Assembly: GCF_000332455.1 (NCBI RefSeq)
Contig: NZ_AOGY02000031.1
Location: 1 to 64,000 of the forward strand
Direction: 5' to 3'
DNA from: Leptospira vanthielii serovar Holland str. Waz Holland = ATCC 700522
GTDB taxonomy: Bacteria; Spirochaetota; Leptospiria; Leptospirales; Leptospiraceae
DNA length: 64,000 nt
Position numbers and translations under genes: made by a program. The stretch's first letter is position 1, and the number at the start of each line of letters is the position of its first letter. Shown here one piece after another: positions 1 through 9,214 of this stretch. The notes under the pieces are model-generated. The model worked only from the letters and a program-made list of their open reading frames with translations. It had not been told where the DNA came from and ran no database searches.

Positions 1-701
1 ACGCCACGTATGGATCTAGGGAACGTGGTGACTTTCATTCAGAATCCGATCTCAATTTTTATTTGGTGGCGCATTCCACAGACCAAATGAAATCCCAGTT
101 CATTGATTCCATTTCTCGGGCTTTACAGAAGTTGGAAGATGTGGCTCCGGTCAATATGATTGCAGGGGATGCAGATTCTCTTCGCCATAGATTAAAAATT
201 TCAGAACCGGGCAGCCTACAACTCATGGAAGCCTCTTCTGTTTTTTTCGGCGAAGGACTTTTTGAAGATCTTAAAACCGATTGGGACAAATGGAAACAAA
301 AAGAAATTCCAAAATCTGACCTCATCCAATATTTAGAAAAACGAATTCGTTTTTTCAAACAACAAGTTACAAGAAATACAAAAGATGAAATCTCTCAACT
401 AGAAAGAATCACCACTCTCACTCTACATATCTGGGCCCTACAAAACATCCATGACCTAACCCACGTGGAACTTTTAAAAATGGACACCCCCGACCAAGTG
501 GCACCACTTTTTACCAATCTTTATAGAAAAGAAATGGAAGATTCAGTTTGGGAACTTTTAGAACTACAAACCCGAGTTCGCAAACTAAAAGTGGACATTC
601 GTTGGAAACGCGAAGTTTCTCGTGAAGACATTCACGAAACAAAATACAAACTCATTACGTTACGTAACGATGAAGAGTTTATGATGAATCTTTGGGCATA
701 A
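1..701 (+). CDS. Nucleotidyltransferase-fold protein, 5' end outside the window
   Basis: The frame is open from base 3 through the window edge, so the gene begins upstream. The first visible residues contain GSRERGDFHSESDLNFYL, matching the GS-x10-DxD signature of the polymerase-beta/GlnD nucleotidyltransferase fold, except that the second acidic position reads Asn (D-L-N). A TTG at 63 could be taken as a start but would remove this motif, so it is unlikely. The remaining ~200 residues are helical and charged, without a motif I recognise. It may transfer a nucleotide to a protein or small molecule, or be a catalytically weakened relative. The substrate cannot be told. Confidence 0.7.
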   Translation, partial: ATYGSRERGDFHSESDLNFYLVAHSTDQMKSQFIDSISRALQKLEDVAPVNMIAGDADSLRHRLKISEPGSLQLMEASSVFFGEGLFEDLKTDWDKWKQKEIPKSDLIQYLEKRIRFFKQQVTRNTKDEISQLERITTLTLHIWALQNIHDLTHVELLKMDTPDQVAPLFTNLYRKEMEDSVWELLELQTRVRKLKVDIRWKREVSREDIHETKYKLITLRNDEEFMMNLWA

Positions 702-718
702 CCAAAGGCCCAAAAGAG

Positions 719-1264
719 TTATTTGTTTTTCTCTGATTCGGAAAATTCTGAAAGGAAATTTCCATATCCTTTTTCTTTCAACTTGGATTTGGGGATAAAT
801 TCCATAGAAGCGGAATTCATACAATAGCGTTTGTTTGCCGGTTTTGGGCCATCATCAAAAACATGACCTAAATGAGAATTTGCTTTTTTGGAACGCACTT
901 CTGTTCGAATCATACCGTACGAATTGTCCACAATTTCTACCACATTGGTTTCTACGATCGGTTTTGTAAAACTAGGCCACCCCGTTCCCGATTCAAATTT
1001 GTCCTTCGAACTAAACAAAGGTTCTTTTGAGACGATATCTACATAGATTCCATCTTCATGATTGTCCCAATATTCATTTTGGAAAGGTGGCTCAGTTTCA
1101 TCTTCTTGGGTGACTCGGTATTGTAAATCAGTGAGTTTTTTTCGTAACTCAAGATTCTCGGGTTTTTTCGGAGAGGGGGAAGAGGATTCAAAACAAGAAG
1201 TAATCAGAAACAAACATAATAATGGAAGGAGGGGGAAAAAAAGCAATTTGGCAACTCTGTTCAT
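719..1264 (-). CDS. msrB: Peptide-methionine (R)-S-oxide reductase, lipoprotein form
   Basis: MsrB reduces the R epimer of methionine sulfoxide in oxidised proteins. Residues 1-24 form a lipoprotein signal (LFLITSC, lipid Cys at 24), so this copy should act in the periplasm or on a membrane face. The MsrB domain covers about residues 43-175: ESGTGWPSF, the [11 protein letters not shown] loop and RYCMNSASM with the catalytic Cys are visible. The zinc-binding CxxC pairs of many MsrB proteins are absent, and no resolving Cys is evident in the domain, so regeneration may go through a sulfenic acid or external thiol (inference). It converges with the preceding gene, 17 bases apart. Confidence 0.92.
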   Translation of the reverse strand: MNRVAKLLFFPLLPLLCLFLITSCFESSSPSPKKPENLELRKKLTDLQYRVTQEDETEPPFQNEYWDNHEDGIYVDIVSKEPLFSSKDKFESGTGWPSFTKPIVETNVVEIVDNSYGMIRTEVRSKKANSHLGHVFDDGPKPANKRYCMNSASMEFIPKSKLKEKGYGNFLSEFSESEKNK

Positions 1265-1315
1265 AGATCTTAGACTCGTAGGAAAAAGCGAAATTATGCT
1301 TTCCTTTATGCAAAA

Positions 1316-3003
1316 TTGACTTCGTCTAAACCTCGTATGATCATCGCCCCTTTACCGAAAAATGAGACCGCACGTCTTTCGGCCTTAAAAGGGCTCGAAA
1401 TCCTCGACACACCTGAAGAGGAAATGTTCGATGAAATCACAAAACTTGCTTCTATGATTTGTGATACACCGATCTCTCTTGTGAGTCTTATTGATGAAAC
1501 AAGACAATGGTTCAAATCCCACCATGGGCTTACTGCACGCGAAACACCTAGGTCCTTTGCCTTTTGTTCTCATGCCATTTTAGGCAATGAAGTTTTTGTG
1601 GTTCCCAATGCCAAAGAAGATGATCGTTTTAAAAACAATCCCTTAGTGGATGAAGCACCGAATGTTATTTTTTATGCCGGTATCCCCTTGGCTCTTGATG
1701 ACCAAATCAAACTGGGAACTCTTTGTGTGATTGATAATAAACCAAGAGAACTAAACGAAAACCAAATTCAAATGCTGCGGTTACTTGGAAAACAAACGGT
1801 ACGTTTGTTACAAATGAGAAAAGCTACAGAACGAATGGAGGTTGAAAAATTAGCGGCAGAAAAGGCCTCTGCAGCGAAAAGAGATTTTATCGCTGCGATT
1901 AGCCACGACATTCGAAATCCATTAAACTCTCTCCTCGGAATGTCTGAGATGATTCGGGAAACTGATTTAAATCCAACTGTTCTTGGTTATGTGGATCATA
2001 TACGAAACGCCGGCGAAGTGATTCTACATTTAGTCAATGATACTATAGAAATATCTCGATTGGAAGAAAAAGCAAGCATACTAAAAAATGAATGGTTTGA
2101 GTTTTACCAATGTTTACATATCTTAGATTCTTTTTTTAAAACCGAAACCAAACGAAAACAAATAGAATTCAAACTGAATAATGAAGTGAATCAAAATATA
2201 TTCCTACTTTCTGACAAAAGAAAGATCGAAAAGATTTTTTGGAACTTAATTGCTAATGCCGTAAAATTCACAAACAAAGGAGCTGTCACTTGTTCGGTTC
2301 AGTTGGAAACGAAAACAAAAGAGGAAGGAATTTTACAGTTTGAAGTAAAAGATACGGGCCCAGGAATTTCTCCTGAAGTGAAGGACAGACTCTTTCAGAA
2401 GTACAATCAATTTGTCCCCGAAGGTTGCGGGATTTCTGGGTCTGGCCTCGGTCTTTCGATTGTGAAACTTTCATTAGAAGAAATGGGTGGTGAAGTGGAG
2501 GTTGAATCTAAGTTAGGTGAAGGTTCCACATTTAAAGTAAAAATACCCACCCTTTGGAAATTGGAGGAACGTAAGGTGCAACCAAGCCATTTGGATGTTA
2601 AAGTCCAATCTCACTTACCAATATTTTCCAGGCCACAAAGGGTTCTTATCGCCGATGACAATGATTTAAACAGAAAGGTCCTGTCCTAAGAAGTTATTTG
2701 AAACCCTTACAATTTGAAATAAAAGAAACAAATAACGGAATCGACGCAGAAAGGGAACTCAACGAATCTTTCTACGATATTGCCTTTTTAGACATTGAAA
2801 TGCCTGGAAAACACGGAACAGAAATTGCAAAAGGATTGGCTGGGAAACCTCACAGACCTGCTCTATTCGCCTGTACGGGGCTTTGTATGCCTGAGGAAAA
2901 GGACCAAATCCTCGCCTCTGGATTCGAGTATTTTATGCCCAAACCCTACCAGAAAGAAGAACTCTACCTACACCTGAAAGAAATCGCAGAAAAAGGAGAT
3001 TAG
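1316..3003 (+). pseudogene. Hybrid GAF sensor histidine kinase, frameshifted in its receiver domain
   Basis: Residues ~20-165 form a GAF-type sensor with no membrane segment. HisKA follows (AISHDIRNPLNS, phospho-acceptor His197), then HATPase_c (N box NLIANAVKF, DTGPGIS, GSGLGLSIVK). A receiver domain begins with RVLIADDND, then the frame stops at 2687-2689. The receiver resumes one frame over at about 2683 (VLRSYLKPLQF) with its phospho-acceptor region AFLDIEMPGKHG and runs to 3003. The break is a tandem GTCCT duplication at 2678-2687; removing one copy restores a continuous hybrid kinase of about 560 residues. As read, the kinase core would be made but the receiver lost. The start is TTG 1316, with ATG 1337 as an alternative. 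Confidence 0.88.
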
Positions 3004-3062
3004 GACATTCAGATATTTTTACCTTTCTTTTTTAGGCCGTTTTTTTATTGTATCCTATTTTC

Positions 3063-4640
3063 ATGACTAAGAATGACACCGAAGTTGGAAATGACTTCCA
3101 ATCTTTCGGATTACGTCCTGAAATACTACAAGGAATCACTGATGCAGGCTTCGAACTACCAAGCCCTATCCAAAAACAAGCGATTCCGCTCGTATTGGAA
3201 GGAAAAGATTTAATCGCACAAGCGCAGACCGGTACCGGAAAAACTGCCGCTTACGGACTCCCCTGTTTGAACAAAATCAATGTGAACGATGGCATGCAAG
3301 TGCTTGTCCTCACACCAACTTGCGAACTTGCACTGCAAGTATCAGATGAACTGTTTAAATTGGGAAAACATTTAGGAATCAAAACCACCACTATTTATGG
3401 CGGCAGTTCCTATTCTAAACAAATCACTCAAGTGGCAAAAGGTGCCCAAGTTGCTGTGGCAACTCCAGGAAGACTTCTCGACCTATTGAAAGGAAAGGAA
3501 CTTAAAAATTTCAAACCTTCGATGGTGATATTGGATGAAGCAGATGAAATGCTCGACATGGGCTTTATGGATGATATTGAATCCATCTTTAATCTACTGC
3601 CAACCAAAAGACAAACCTTACTTTTCTCCGCAACCATGCCGGAGCCCATTAAGAAGTTGGCAAGTAAGTACCAAACGCACCCTGCACTTGTAAAAATTGC
3701 AGCAACAGAAAAATCGTCTAAAAACATCGAACAAGTGTACTACGTGATTGATGAAGCAGAACGTGAAATTTCTGTCGTACGAATTTTGGATTATGAAAAC
3801 CCTTTTAAGGCAATCATCTTCACAAAAACTAAAAAAGAAGCAGATGATCTTAAATCAACACTCAGTTTCAAAGGTTATCCTGTAGAAGCTCTTCACGGAG
3901 ATTTAAATCAAAAACAAAGAGAACAAGTTTTAAAGAGCCTACACGATGGGCGCGTAAAAATCCTTGTAGCAACAGATGTTGCCGCACGTGGTCTTGACGT
4001 AAAAGATTTGTCACTCGTAATCAACTACCACCTTCCTTTTGATAGCGAAAGTTATACACATAGAATTGGTCGTACGGGTCGGGCTGGAAAGTCTGGGAAA
4101 GCGGTAACACTTGTAACCACAAGAGAATCTCGTGCACTCCTAAGACTCAAAGGAACCTCCGGAACACAACTTACGATTGCTTCCCTTCCTACTAAAAAAG
4201 AAGTTTTGGCAAGAAGAGAAGAAGACTTCCTAAACAAAGTAGTAGAAACAGAAATCCATGCGGATGCAGAAGAAGTTTTAGAAAAACTTTTGAAGTTGGA
4301 CGACAAACGTTCTTTATCTTTGAAACTGCTTTCGAATATGCTCGATCAAACCAAAATCAGCGGCCCGGAAAAAATCGGAAAAACTGCTGGGGAATGGAGT
4401 GAAACTCCTCCTAGTGGCGGATCCGGTGGAAGACGACGCGATGGTGGCGGATCAGGCGGCGGAAGTCGCGGTGGTTACCGTGGCGGTGCTAGCAGGTCAG
4501 GCGGAGAAAGAAGCGAACGTGGGGAACGAAGTGAACGCAGTGGAGACACTCGTCGCAGCGGTGCTCCCCCTTCTAAAAAAGAAGGCGGAGTTTACGTAAA
4601 AGCTGCTGGGAAAAAAACTCAGCGTTTTCGCAGTAAGTAG
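3063..4640 (+). CDS. DEAD-box ATP-dependent RNA helicase with RGG/SR-rich tail
   Basis: DEAD-box helicases unwind RNA duplexes in ribosome assembly, mRNA decay and cold adaptation. In order: Q motif (SFGL...PSPIQKQAIP), motif I AQTGTGKT, motif Ia PTCELA, ATPGRL, DEAD, SAT, motif V ATDVAARGLD and motif VI HRIGRTGRAGKSG. Motif Ia is normally PTRELA, so Arg to Cys is unusual. The last ~90 residues are Gly/Arg/Ser-rich (GGSRGGYRGG, GERSERGERSER), a low-complexity RNA-binding tail as in CsdA/RhlE-type enzymes. I chose ATG 3063 over TTG 3048 because the Q-motif region begins right after it. The 3' end overlaps the convergent methyltransferase by 22 bases. Confidence 0.95.
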   Translation: MTKNDTEVGNDFQSFGLRPEILQGITDAGFELPSPIQKQAIPLVLEGKDLIAQAQTGTGKTAAYGLPCLNKINVNDGMQVLVLTPTCELALQVSDELFKLGKHLGIKTTTIYGGSSYSKQITQVAKGAQVAVATPGRLLDLLKGKELKNFKPSMVILDEADEMLDMGFMDDIESIFNLLPTKRQTLLFSATMPEPIKKLASKYQTHPALVKIAATEKSSKNIEQVYYVIDEAEREISVVRILDYENPFKAIIFTKTKKEADDLKSTLSFKGYPVEALHGDLNQKQREQVLKSLHDGRVKILVATDVAARGLDVKDLSLVINYHLPFDSESYTHRIGRTGRAGKSGKAVTLVTTRESRALLRLKGTSGTQLTIASLPTKKEVLARREEDFLNKVVETEIHADAEEVLEKLLKLDDKRSLSLKLLSNMLDQTKISGPEKIGKTAGEWSETPPSGGSGGRRRDGGGSGGGSRGGYRGGASRSGGERSERGERSERSGDTRRSGAPPSKKEGGVYVKAAGKKTQRFRSK

Positions 4641-5689
4641 TGGCTAACAAACCACTCCTCACCGTTTCGATAGTCCCATAACTCGGCACAGGCGAGAAAG
4701 AAAACTTTCCAATAAACAAACCATTTGGTTTTTTCTTTTTCGCCGTAAGTACTCGCAAGGATAGGCATTAGTTTATCCTTGTTTAGGATCATGTTATCAT
4801 ACCAAGCCTCACTGGTTCTCGCATAATGAGTTCCATTCACTACCCAATGATTTTCGATTAAAAAATCTTTTTGGAAGTATAAAAACAAATCATCTGATGG
4901 CATCTGCCCACCGGTAAAAAAGTACTTGGCCATAAAGTCCGTTTCATCAATCACTTCGAAAGGATACGCAAATTCTTTGTGAGTGAAAATGTGGACAAAA
5001 AACTTTCCATCGGTCACAAGAAACTTTGATAGTTTTTCAAAGAGTTTCTCATAGTTTTTCATATGTTCTAACATCTCGACAGAAACAATCCGATCAAACT
5101 TGTCTTTGGTAGTAAAATCGTTCATGTCTTTTGTGATGATGGTGAGGTTTTTTAATCCCCTTTCTTTCGCACGTTTGTCGATAAATTCTTTTTGAGTTCT
5201 CGAATTGGAAACACCTGTCACTTTACATTTAGGAAATTTTTCGGCGATATAGAGAGAGATACTTCCCCAGCCGCATCCCAAATCCAAAACCTTCATTCCA
5301 TTTTTGATCTCTGCACGTTCTACGGTGATCCGAAGCATCTCTTCTTCCGATTCCGCAAAACTCGTATCGAGTGTAGGCCAATATCCAGAGGAATACTTCA
5401 TCCTTGGTCCCATCACGTAAGTAAAAAAATCGCTCGGAACTTCGTAGTGCTGTTCATTCGCCGCTTTCGTATGTACAGCGATCGGTGATTTTTTTAACTC
5501 ATTCACATAGTTCATTTTGTGTTGGAGTTGGGCCGTGGCGTTTTCTTTTCTTTCTTGTTTGATCCGTACATTTAAAAGTTGGCGGATACGAAAACGAATG
5601 AGCCAATCTGGGAAAATATCTTTCTCCAAAAGCGAATTGATACTAAAAGCCGAGCCCTCTTCTTTAGGGGAGGAATCATTGAAATTCAT
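4619..5689 (-). CDS. Cyclopropane-fatty-acyl-phospholipid synthase family methyltransferase
   Basis: The family uses S-adenosylmethionine to methylenate or methylate unsaturated acyl chains of membrane phospholipids. Residues ~80-110 carry the family lead-in HYEVPSDFF and MKYSSGYW, followed by the SAM-binding loop VLDLGCGWGSISLYIA and the motif IVSVEMLEHM. At 356 residues it is slightly shorter than typical CFA synthases. The downstream gene 5703-6524 is transcribed into it with a 13-base gap and the SDR gene precedes both, so a three-gene lipid-modifying operon is likely. DUF1295, CFA-like and SDR genes co-occur elsewhere, which supports that reading. The exact product (cyclopropane or methyl-branched) is not determinable. 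Confidence 0.88.
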   Translation of the reverse strand: MNFNDSSPKEEGSAFSINSLLEKDIFPDWLIRFRIRQLLNVRIKQERKENATAQLQHKMNYVNELKKSPIAVHTKAANEQHYEVPSDFFTYVMGPRMKYSSGYWPTLDTSFAESEEEMLRITVERAEIKNGMKVLDLGCGWGSISLYIAEKFPKCKVTGVSNSRTQKEFIDKRAKERGLKNLTIITKDMNDFTTKDKFDRIVSVEMLEHMKNYEKLFEKLSKFLVTDGKFFVHIFTHKEFAYPFEVIDETDFMAKYFFTGGQMPSDDLFLYFQKDFLIENHWVVNGTHYARTSEAWYDNMILNKDKLMPILASTYGEKEKTKWFVYWKVFFLACAELWDYRNGEEWFVSHYLLRKR

Positions 5690-5702
5690 ATTTTATCCTT
5701 AC

Positions 5703-6524
5703 TTATTTTTGTTTTGAAAACCAAGGGAAAAATGCATTAGTGGTGCGTTGGTATTCCCGAAACAGATCTCCTTTGGAAAGGAGTGAGTATTTTTCGGCAA
5801 AGGGAACCCCCGATACAAATCGTAACAACACAAACATAAAGAGTGGTGTGAAAAGTGATAAAATTGCTTCCGGCGAAGAAAGGACAGGAATGATTCCGAT
5901 CCCTACCCATAGGATCCATTCAAAAAAGTAGTTGGGATGTCTTGAGAACTTCCATAAACCTACGTTACAAACTTTTCCTTTGTTGTTCGAATCGGCAACA
6001 AACTTGTGGAGGTCACGGTCAGAGATTGCCTCTCCCACCACTCCCACCAAAAACAAAACCCATCCAAGTAAGACCATCAAATACCCGTTAGGCCCCAAAG
6101 CTCCTGAGTTGGGAAATAAATCCCATTGGGCCGCAAAATAAAACGGGACAGAAAGTAGAAGTGCTAAAAACCCTTGCACGAGAAAGACATTGGTAAACAT
6201 CTTTAAATGAACTTTGTCACCGTAGTCCTTTCGAAATCCAGTGTAACGTTTGTCTTCTGGATGGTTTGTACGGATCCTTGTCCAAAAAAGAAACCCGGAC
6301 AATCGTAAGGCCCAAATCCAAACAGGGACAAGCACGGCCAGTTTGGCAATCCAGTTCCCTCGTCCCAAATATACGAGGATACTGGCGATACCTGCTATGA
6401 CAAGCCCCCAACCTACATCAATGACTGCGTAATTGTCCCTGGACTTTCCCCAAAACCACATCAGACTCATAAACAAGAATGTGAATATAACAGCCGCTAA
6501 ATAAGAAATTAATAAATTGTCCAA
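5703..6524 (-). CDS. DUF1295 integral membrane protein (steroid 5-alpha-reductase-like)
   Basis: This 273-residue protein has about six hydrophobic helices. Its C-terminal half carries the isoprenylcysteine-methyltransferase/steroid-reductase signature, including NVGLWKFSRHPNYFFEWILW and a final segment FREYQRTTNAFFPW. DUF1295 proteins bind NAD(P)H or SAM-like cofactors at the membrane and are often next to CFA-synthase-like genes, as here. The role is probably reduction or methyl-branch formation on membrane lipids, but no reaction has been shown by anything in the sequence. It starts at ATG 6524 and lies between the SDR gene and the CFA-like gene on the same strand. Confidence 0.85.
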   Translation of the reverse strand: MDNLLISYLAAVIFTFLFMSLMWFWGKSRDNYAVIDVGWGLVIAGIASILVYLGRGNWIAKLAVLVPVWIWALRLSGFLFWTRIRTNHPEDKRYTGFRKDYGDKVHLKMFTNVFLVQGFLALLLSVPFYFAAQWDLFPNSGALGPNGYLMVLLGWVLFLVGVVGEAISDRDLHKFVADSNNKGKVCNVGLWKFSRHPNYFFEWILWVGIGIIPVLSSPEAILSLFTPLFMFVLLRFVSGVPFAEKYSLLSKGDLFREYQRTTNAFFPWFSKQK

Positions 6525-6563
6525 AGGATGGTTTCTCTCCCGATGCCTTGGTTTAGACGACTT

Positions 6564-7373
6564 TCAGTGTGATTTGAAGTCCGAGTAAAGTTTTTTATAG
6601 AGAATTTTTTCTAAAATCTTTGGTGAGAAAAACCGCATCCATTCCAAAAACCGACCACTCAAATTGAATGTCACAAGCCTTGCCTCTTTGTCCTTTGCGA
6701 CAGACATTAAAACATGGGCCACTTCCTTAGCGGTCTTTCGTTTTCCTTTGGCGGGTGCCTCGGAAAGTGTTTCCCCTGATGCATCGAGTCCTGATGTTCG
6801 AAGAGCTGTGTCCGTATAGGGAACACAAACTAAAGATACACCAAGGCCCGCTTCTCTAGTTTCGATCCGAAGGGATTCAAGTGCCGCGTGAAGTGCCGAC
6901 TTGGAAGCAGAGTAAGCAGCACGGCCCGGCACACCATACAAAGCAGAGACAGTGGAGGTGGTGACAATATTTCCTTTTGCGGCAAGCAAGTGCGGAAGGA
7001 GTCCCCGCACGAGTTGGATCGGTCCAAAGAAATTAGTCGCAAAGGTTTTACGATACACATCCATCGAAAGGGAATCAAACCGGCCATGGGCCGTAATCCC
7101 TGCGTTATTAAATAAAACATCAATTTTAGAAACTTTCTTTTGGATCCACTCGATGGCATCGAGAACCGATGTGGGGTCAGAAAGGTCACAAGCCACGCGG
7201 TGAATGATAGCCCCTTCATGTTTGTTTTTGGGGGATGTAATTTCTGCAGCCCTTCTTGCTAAGAGAACAAGTTCACAGGGGAAAAGAGCAAGTTCTTCAT
7301 ACAAAGCTTTTCCAATCCCACTCGAGGCACCGGTGATCACTACTACCCTATCGTTCCAAAAATCTTTTTTCAT
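6564..7373 (-). CDS. Short-chain dehydrogenase/reductase
   Basis: This classical SDR of about 269 residues has the cofactor motif TGASSGIG near residue 13, NNAG, an active-site Ser region (TSTVSALYG) and the catalytic YSASK. The reading frame stays open further upstream, but I place the start at ATG 7373, just before KKDFWNDRVVVITGAS, because that gives the standard SDR N-terminus. The last ~40 residues are basic and hydrophobic, suggesting peripheral membrane contact. It heads the group SDR-DUF1295-CFA-like and is divergent from the MDR oxidoreductase at 7465. The substrate is unknown; a lipid ketone or alcohol fits the context. Confidence 0.9.
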   Translation of the reverse strand: MKKDFWNDRVVVITGASSGIGKALYEELALFPCELVLLARRAAEITSPKNKHEGAIIHRVACDLSDPTSVLDAIEWIQKKVSKIDVLFNNAGITAHGRFDSLSMDVYRKTFATNFFGPIQLVRGLLPHLLAAKGNIVTTSTVSALYGVPGRAAYSASKSALHAALESLRIETREAGLGVSLVCVPYTDTALRTSGLDASGETLSEAPAKGKRKTAKEVAHVLMSVAKDKEARLVTFNLSGRFLEWMRFFSPKILEKILYKKLYSDFKSH

Positions 7374-7464
7374 AACTGCCTTATCCTCTGATTCCCACTC
7401 GACAAAGGATAAGGAGGCCTGAGGATCTGACGAGTGAATTTTGATTTTAAAACTTAGAGGAATT

Positions 7465-8487
7465 ATGTTAAACAAAGTATGGGAAATCCAAGGATCCTTT
7501 GGACTTGAGAACTTAAAACAAACAACAAGGGATCTTTCTGAATCACTTTCCCCCAAAGAAGTCCTTGTTCGCCTAACAGCGACTTCACTGAATTATCGTG
7601 ATTATTTAATGGTGATTGGAACTTACAACCCTCGTCAAAAACTCCCTCTCATCCCTTGTTCCGATGGAGCCGGTGTTGTGGAAGCTGTCGGATCAGAAGT
7701 CACTCTTTGGAAAAAAGGAGACAGAGTCCTTCCTATTTTCGCTCAAAAATGGATGGATGGTGCCCCCAATATGGATAACCTTCGTTCCACTCTCGGCGGA
7801 CCAAATGACGGATGTTTGGCGCAGTATGGGAAGTTCTCGGAAACTGGCCTTGTGGCCACACCAAGCCACCTAACAGACGCAGAAGCCGCAACCTTAGGTT
7901 GTGCCGGCCTTACTGCATACAACGCTGTAGTGAGTTTTGGTGGGATTGAACCTGGCTCGGATGTTGTCTGTCTCGGAACGGGTGGTGTGTCTTTATTTGC
8001 CCTTCAATTTGCAAAAATGATGGGAGCCCGAGTCATCATCACCTCTTCCAGCGATGAAAAATTGGCCCGTGCCAAAACCCTCGGTGCCGACGAAACCATC
8101 AACTACTCCACAAAAACCAATTGGGAACGAGACATTCGCAAACATACCAAAATGGCCGGCGCGGACCTTATCATCGAAGTCGGCGGTGCCGGTACCATGC
8201 CAAAATCCATGATGAGTGTAAAACCTTACGGAACCATTGCCCTCATTGGAGTTCTTGCTGGTGGAGAATCGAGTCTTTCTCTGTACCCAATACTCATGCA
8301 AGGAGTCAAAGTCCAAGGGGTGATTGTGGGAAGCCGCTCCGACTTCGAAAGAATGAACCGAGCCATCGAATTTAACAAAATTAAACCCGTTGTGGACAAA
8401 GTGTACGGATGGGACGAAGTTCCAGAAGCCTTGCAGTATCTACAAACAGGAAAACATTTTGGGAAAGTGGTGGTGAGTTGGGGATGA
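7465..8487 (+). CDS. MDR-superfamily NAD(P)-dependent oxidoreductase (quinone-reductase-like)
   Basis: This 340-residue medium-chain dehydrogenase/reductase has the N-terminal GroES-like fold with LNYRDYLMV in place of the catalytic zinc Cys, and [13 protein letters not shown]. The Rossmann motif is [14 protein letters not shown], and the end is HFGKVVV. The four structural-zinc cysteines are absent. Together these point to the zinc-independent quinone oxidoreductase/enoyl-reductase branch rather than a true alcohol dehydrogenase. ATG 7465 is preceded by AGAGGA at good spacing, so it is preferred over an upstream TTG. It is divergent from the SDR gene across 91 bases. Confidence 0.9.
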   Translation: MLNKVWEIQGSFGLENLKQTTRDLSESLSPKEVLVRLTATSLNYRDYLMVIGTYNPRQKLPLIPCSDGAGVVEAVGSEVTLWKKGDRVLPIFAQKWMDGAPNMDNLRSTLGGPNDGCLAQYGKFSETGLVATPSHLTDAEAATLGCAGLTAYNAVVSFGGIEPGSDVVCLGTGGVSLFALQFAKMMGARVIITSSSDEKLARAKTLGADETINYSTKTNWERDIRKHTKMAGADLIIEVGGAGTMPKSMMSVKPYGTIALIGVLAGGESSLSLYPILMQGVKVQGVIVGSRSDFERMNRAIEFNKIKPVVDKVYGWDEVPEALQYLQTGKHFGKVVVSWG

Positions 8488-8602
8488 AACGTAGCAACTG
8501 TTTCTACTGGCGAGCGACATTGTTTTTTTGCCTCGCCAAAGGCCAAAGCAAGGGACAGTTTTCATGCTAAGAAAAAAAACTGGGGGAACGTAATAAAAAA
8601 GC

Positions 8603-8637
8603 TTGTTTTAAAGTTATACCCTAGTTATACTTTTTAC
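8603..8637 (+). promoter_or_regulatory. chpIK promoter with twin AGTTATAC repeats, possibly leaderless
   Basis: A -35-like TTGTTT (8603-8608) and -10 TATACT (8626-8631) are 17 bases apart. The -10 ends six bases before the antitoxin ATG at 8638, so transcription should begin at or next to the start codon. Two direct copies of AGTTATAC (8612-8619 and 8623-8630) lie 11 bases apart, one helical turn, over the promoter. They are good candidates for antitoxin binding sites in autoregulation (inference). Confidence 0.5.
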
Positions 8638-8886
8638 ATGAAAACTGCGATATCGATTCCAGACGATCTTTTTGTTTCTGCTGAAAAGACCGCTAAAAAA
8701 TTGGGAATTCCCAGAAGCCAATTGTTTGCGATAGCTCTCGAAGAATTTATACAAAATCATTCAAAAGAAAAAATTACAGAGAAACTAAACGAAGTTTACG
8801 CAAAGAACATTGATGCAACCGATCATTCAATCTTAAATATTTCTGTCTCAACCCTAAGAAGAAGTCTTAAAAATGACTCGTGGTGA
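8638..8886 (+). CDS. chpI: ChpI-type antitoxin (ribbon-helix-helix)
   Basis: This 82-residue protein begins MKTAISIPDDLF, the beta-strand of a ribbon-helix-helix DNA-binding dimer, followed by AKKLGIPRSQLFAIALEEFI. The C-terminal part would wrap and neutralise the toxin. The order and sequence resemble the chpI/chpK module described in Leptospira interrogans. Its 3' end overlaps the toxin gene by 14 bases, which couples translation. There is no Shine-Dalgarno upstream, in line with a leaderless transcript. Confidence in the family is high; the symbol rests on resemblance recalled, not on a search. Confidence 0.88.
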   Translation: MKTAISIPDDLFVSAEKTAKKLGIPRSQLFAIALEEFIQNHSKEKITEKLNEVYAKNIDATDHSILNISVSTLRRSLKNDSW

Positions 8887-9214
8887 AATCTGGTGGGTGG
8901 ATCTGGGGATTCCATTTGGAAGTGAACCAGGTTTTAAAAGACCAGTCTTAATCGTTCAAGATGATGCTTTCAATGAAAGTAATATTAATACTATCATAGT
9001 AGTCCCATTAACTACGAATATGAACTTAGCCACTGCTCCTGGAAATACTTTGTTAACTAAAAAAGACACAAATCTCTCTAAAGACTCAATTGTAAATGTT
9101 TCTCAAATTGTAACTCTAGATAGGGAAAGATTCATAAACAAAGCTTCCGAATTAAAAACTAAGAATATGAAGAAAGTGGAAGAAGGAATGAAACTGGTAC
9201 TTTCTTTAGGCTAA
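8873..9214 (+). CDS. chpK: ChpK/MazF-PemK family endoribonuclease toxin
   Basis: This 113-residue protein begins MTRGEIWWVDLG, the canonical MazF/PemK N-terminus, followed by GSEPGFKRPVLIVQDD, with the conserved Arg of the active-site loop, and IIVVPLTTN. DSIVNVSQIVTLDRERF matches the conserved Ser/Asn...Q strand near the catalytic Thr/Ser. Such toxins cleave mRNA at short sequence motifs and are held inactive by the antitoxin encoded just upstream. All conserved blocks are present and the length is normal, so the toxin looks intact. Confidence 0.93.
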   Translation: MTRGEIWWVDLGIPFGSEPGFKRPVLIVQDDAFNESNINTIIVVPLTTNMNLATAPGNTLLTKKDTNLSKDSIVNVSQIVTLDRERFINKASELKTKNMKKVEEGMKLVLSLG

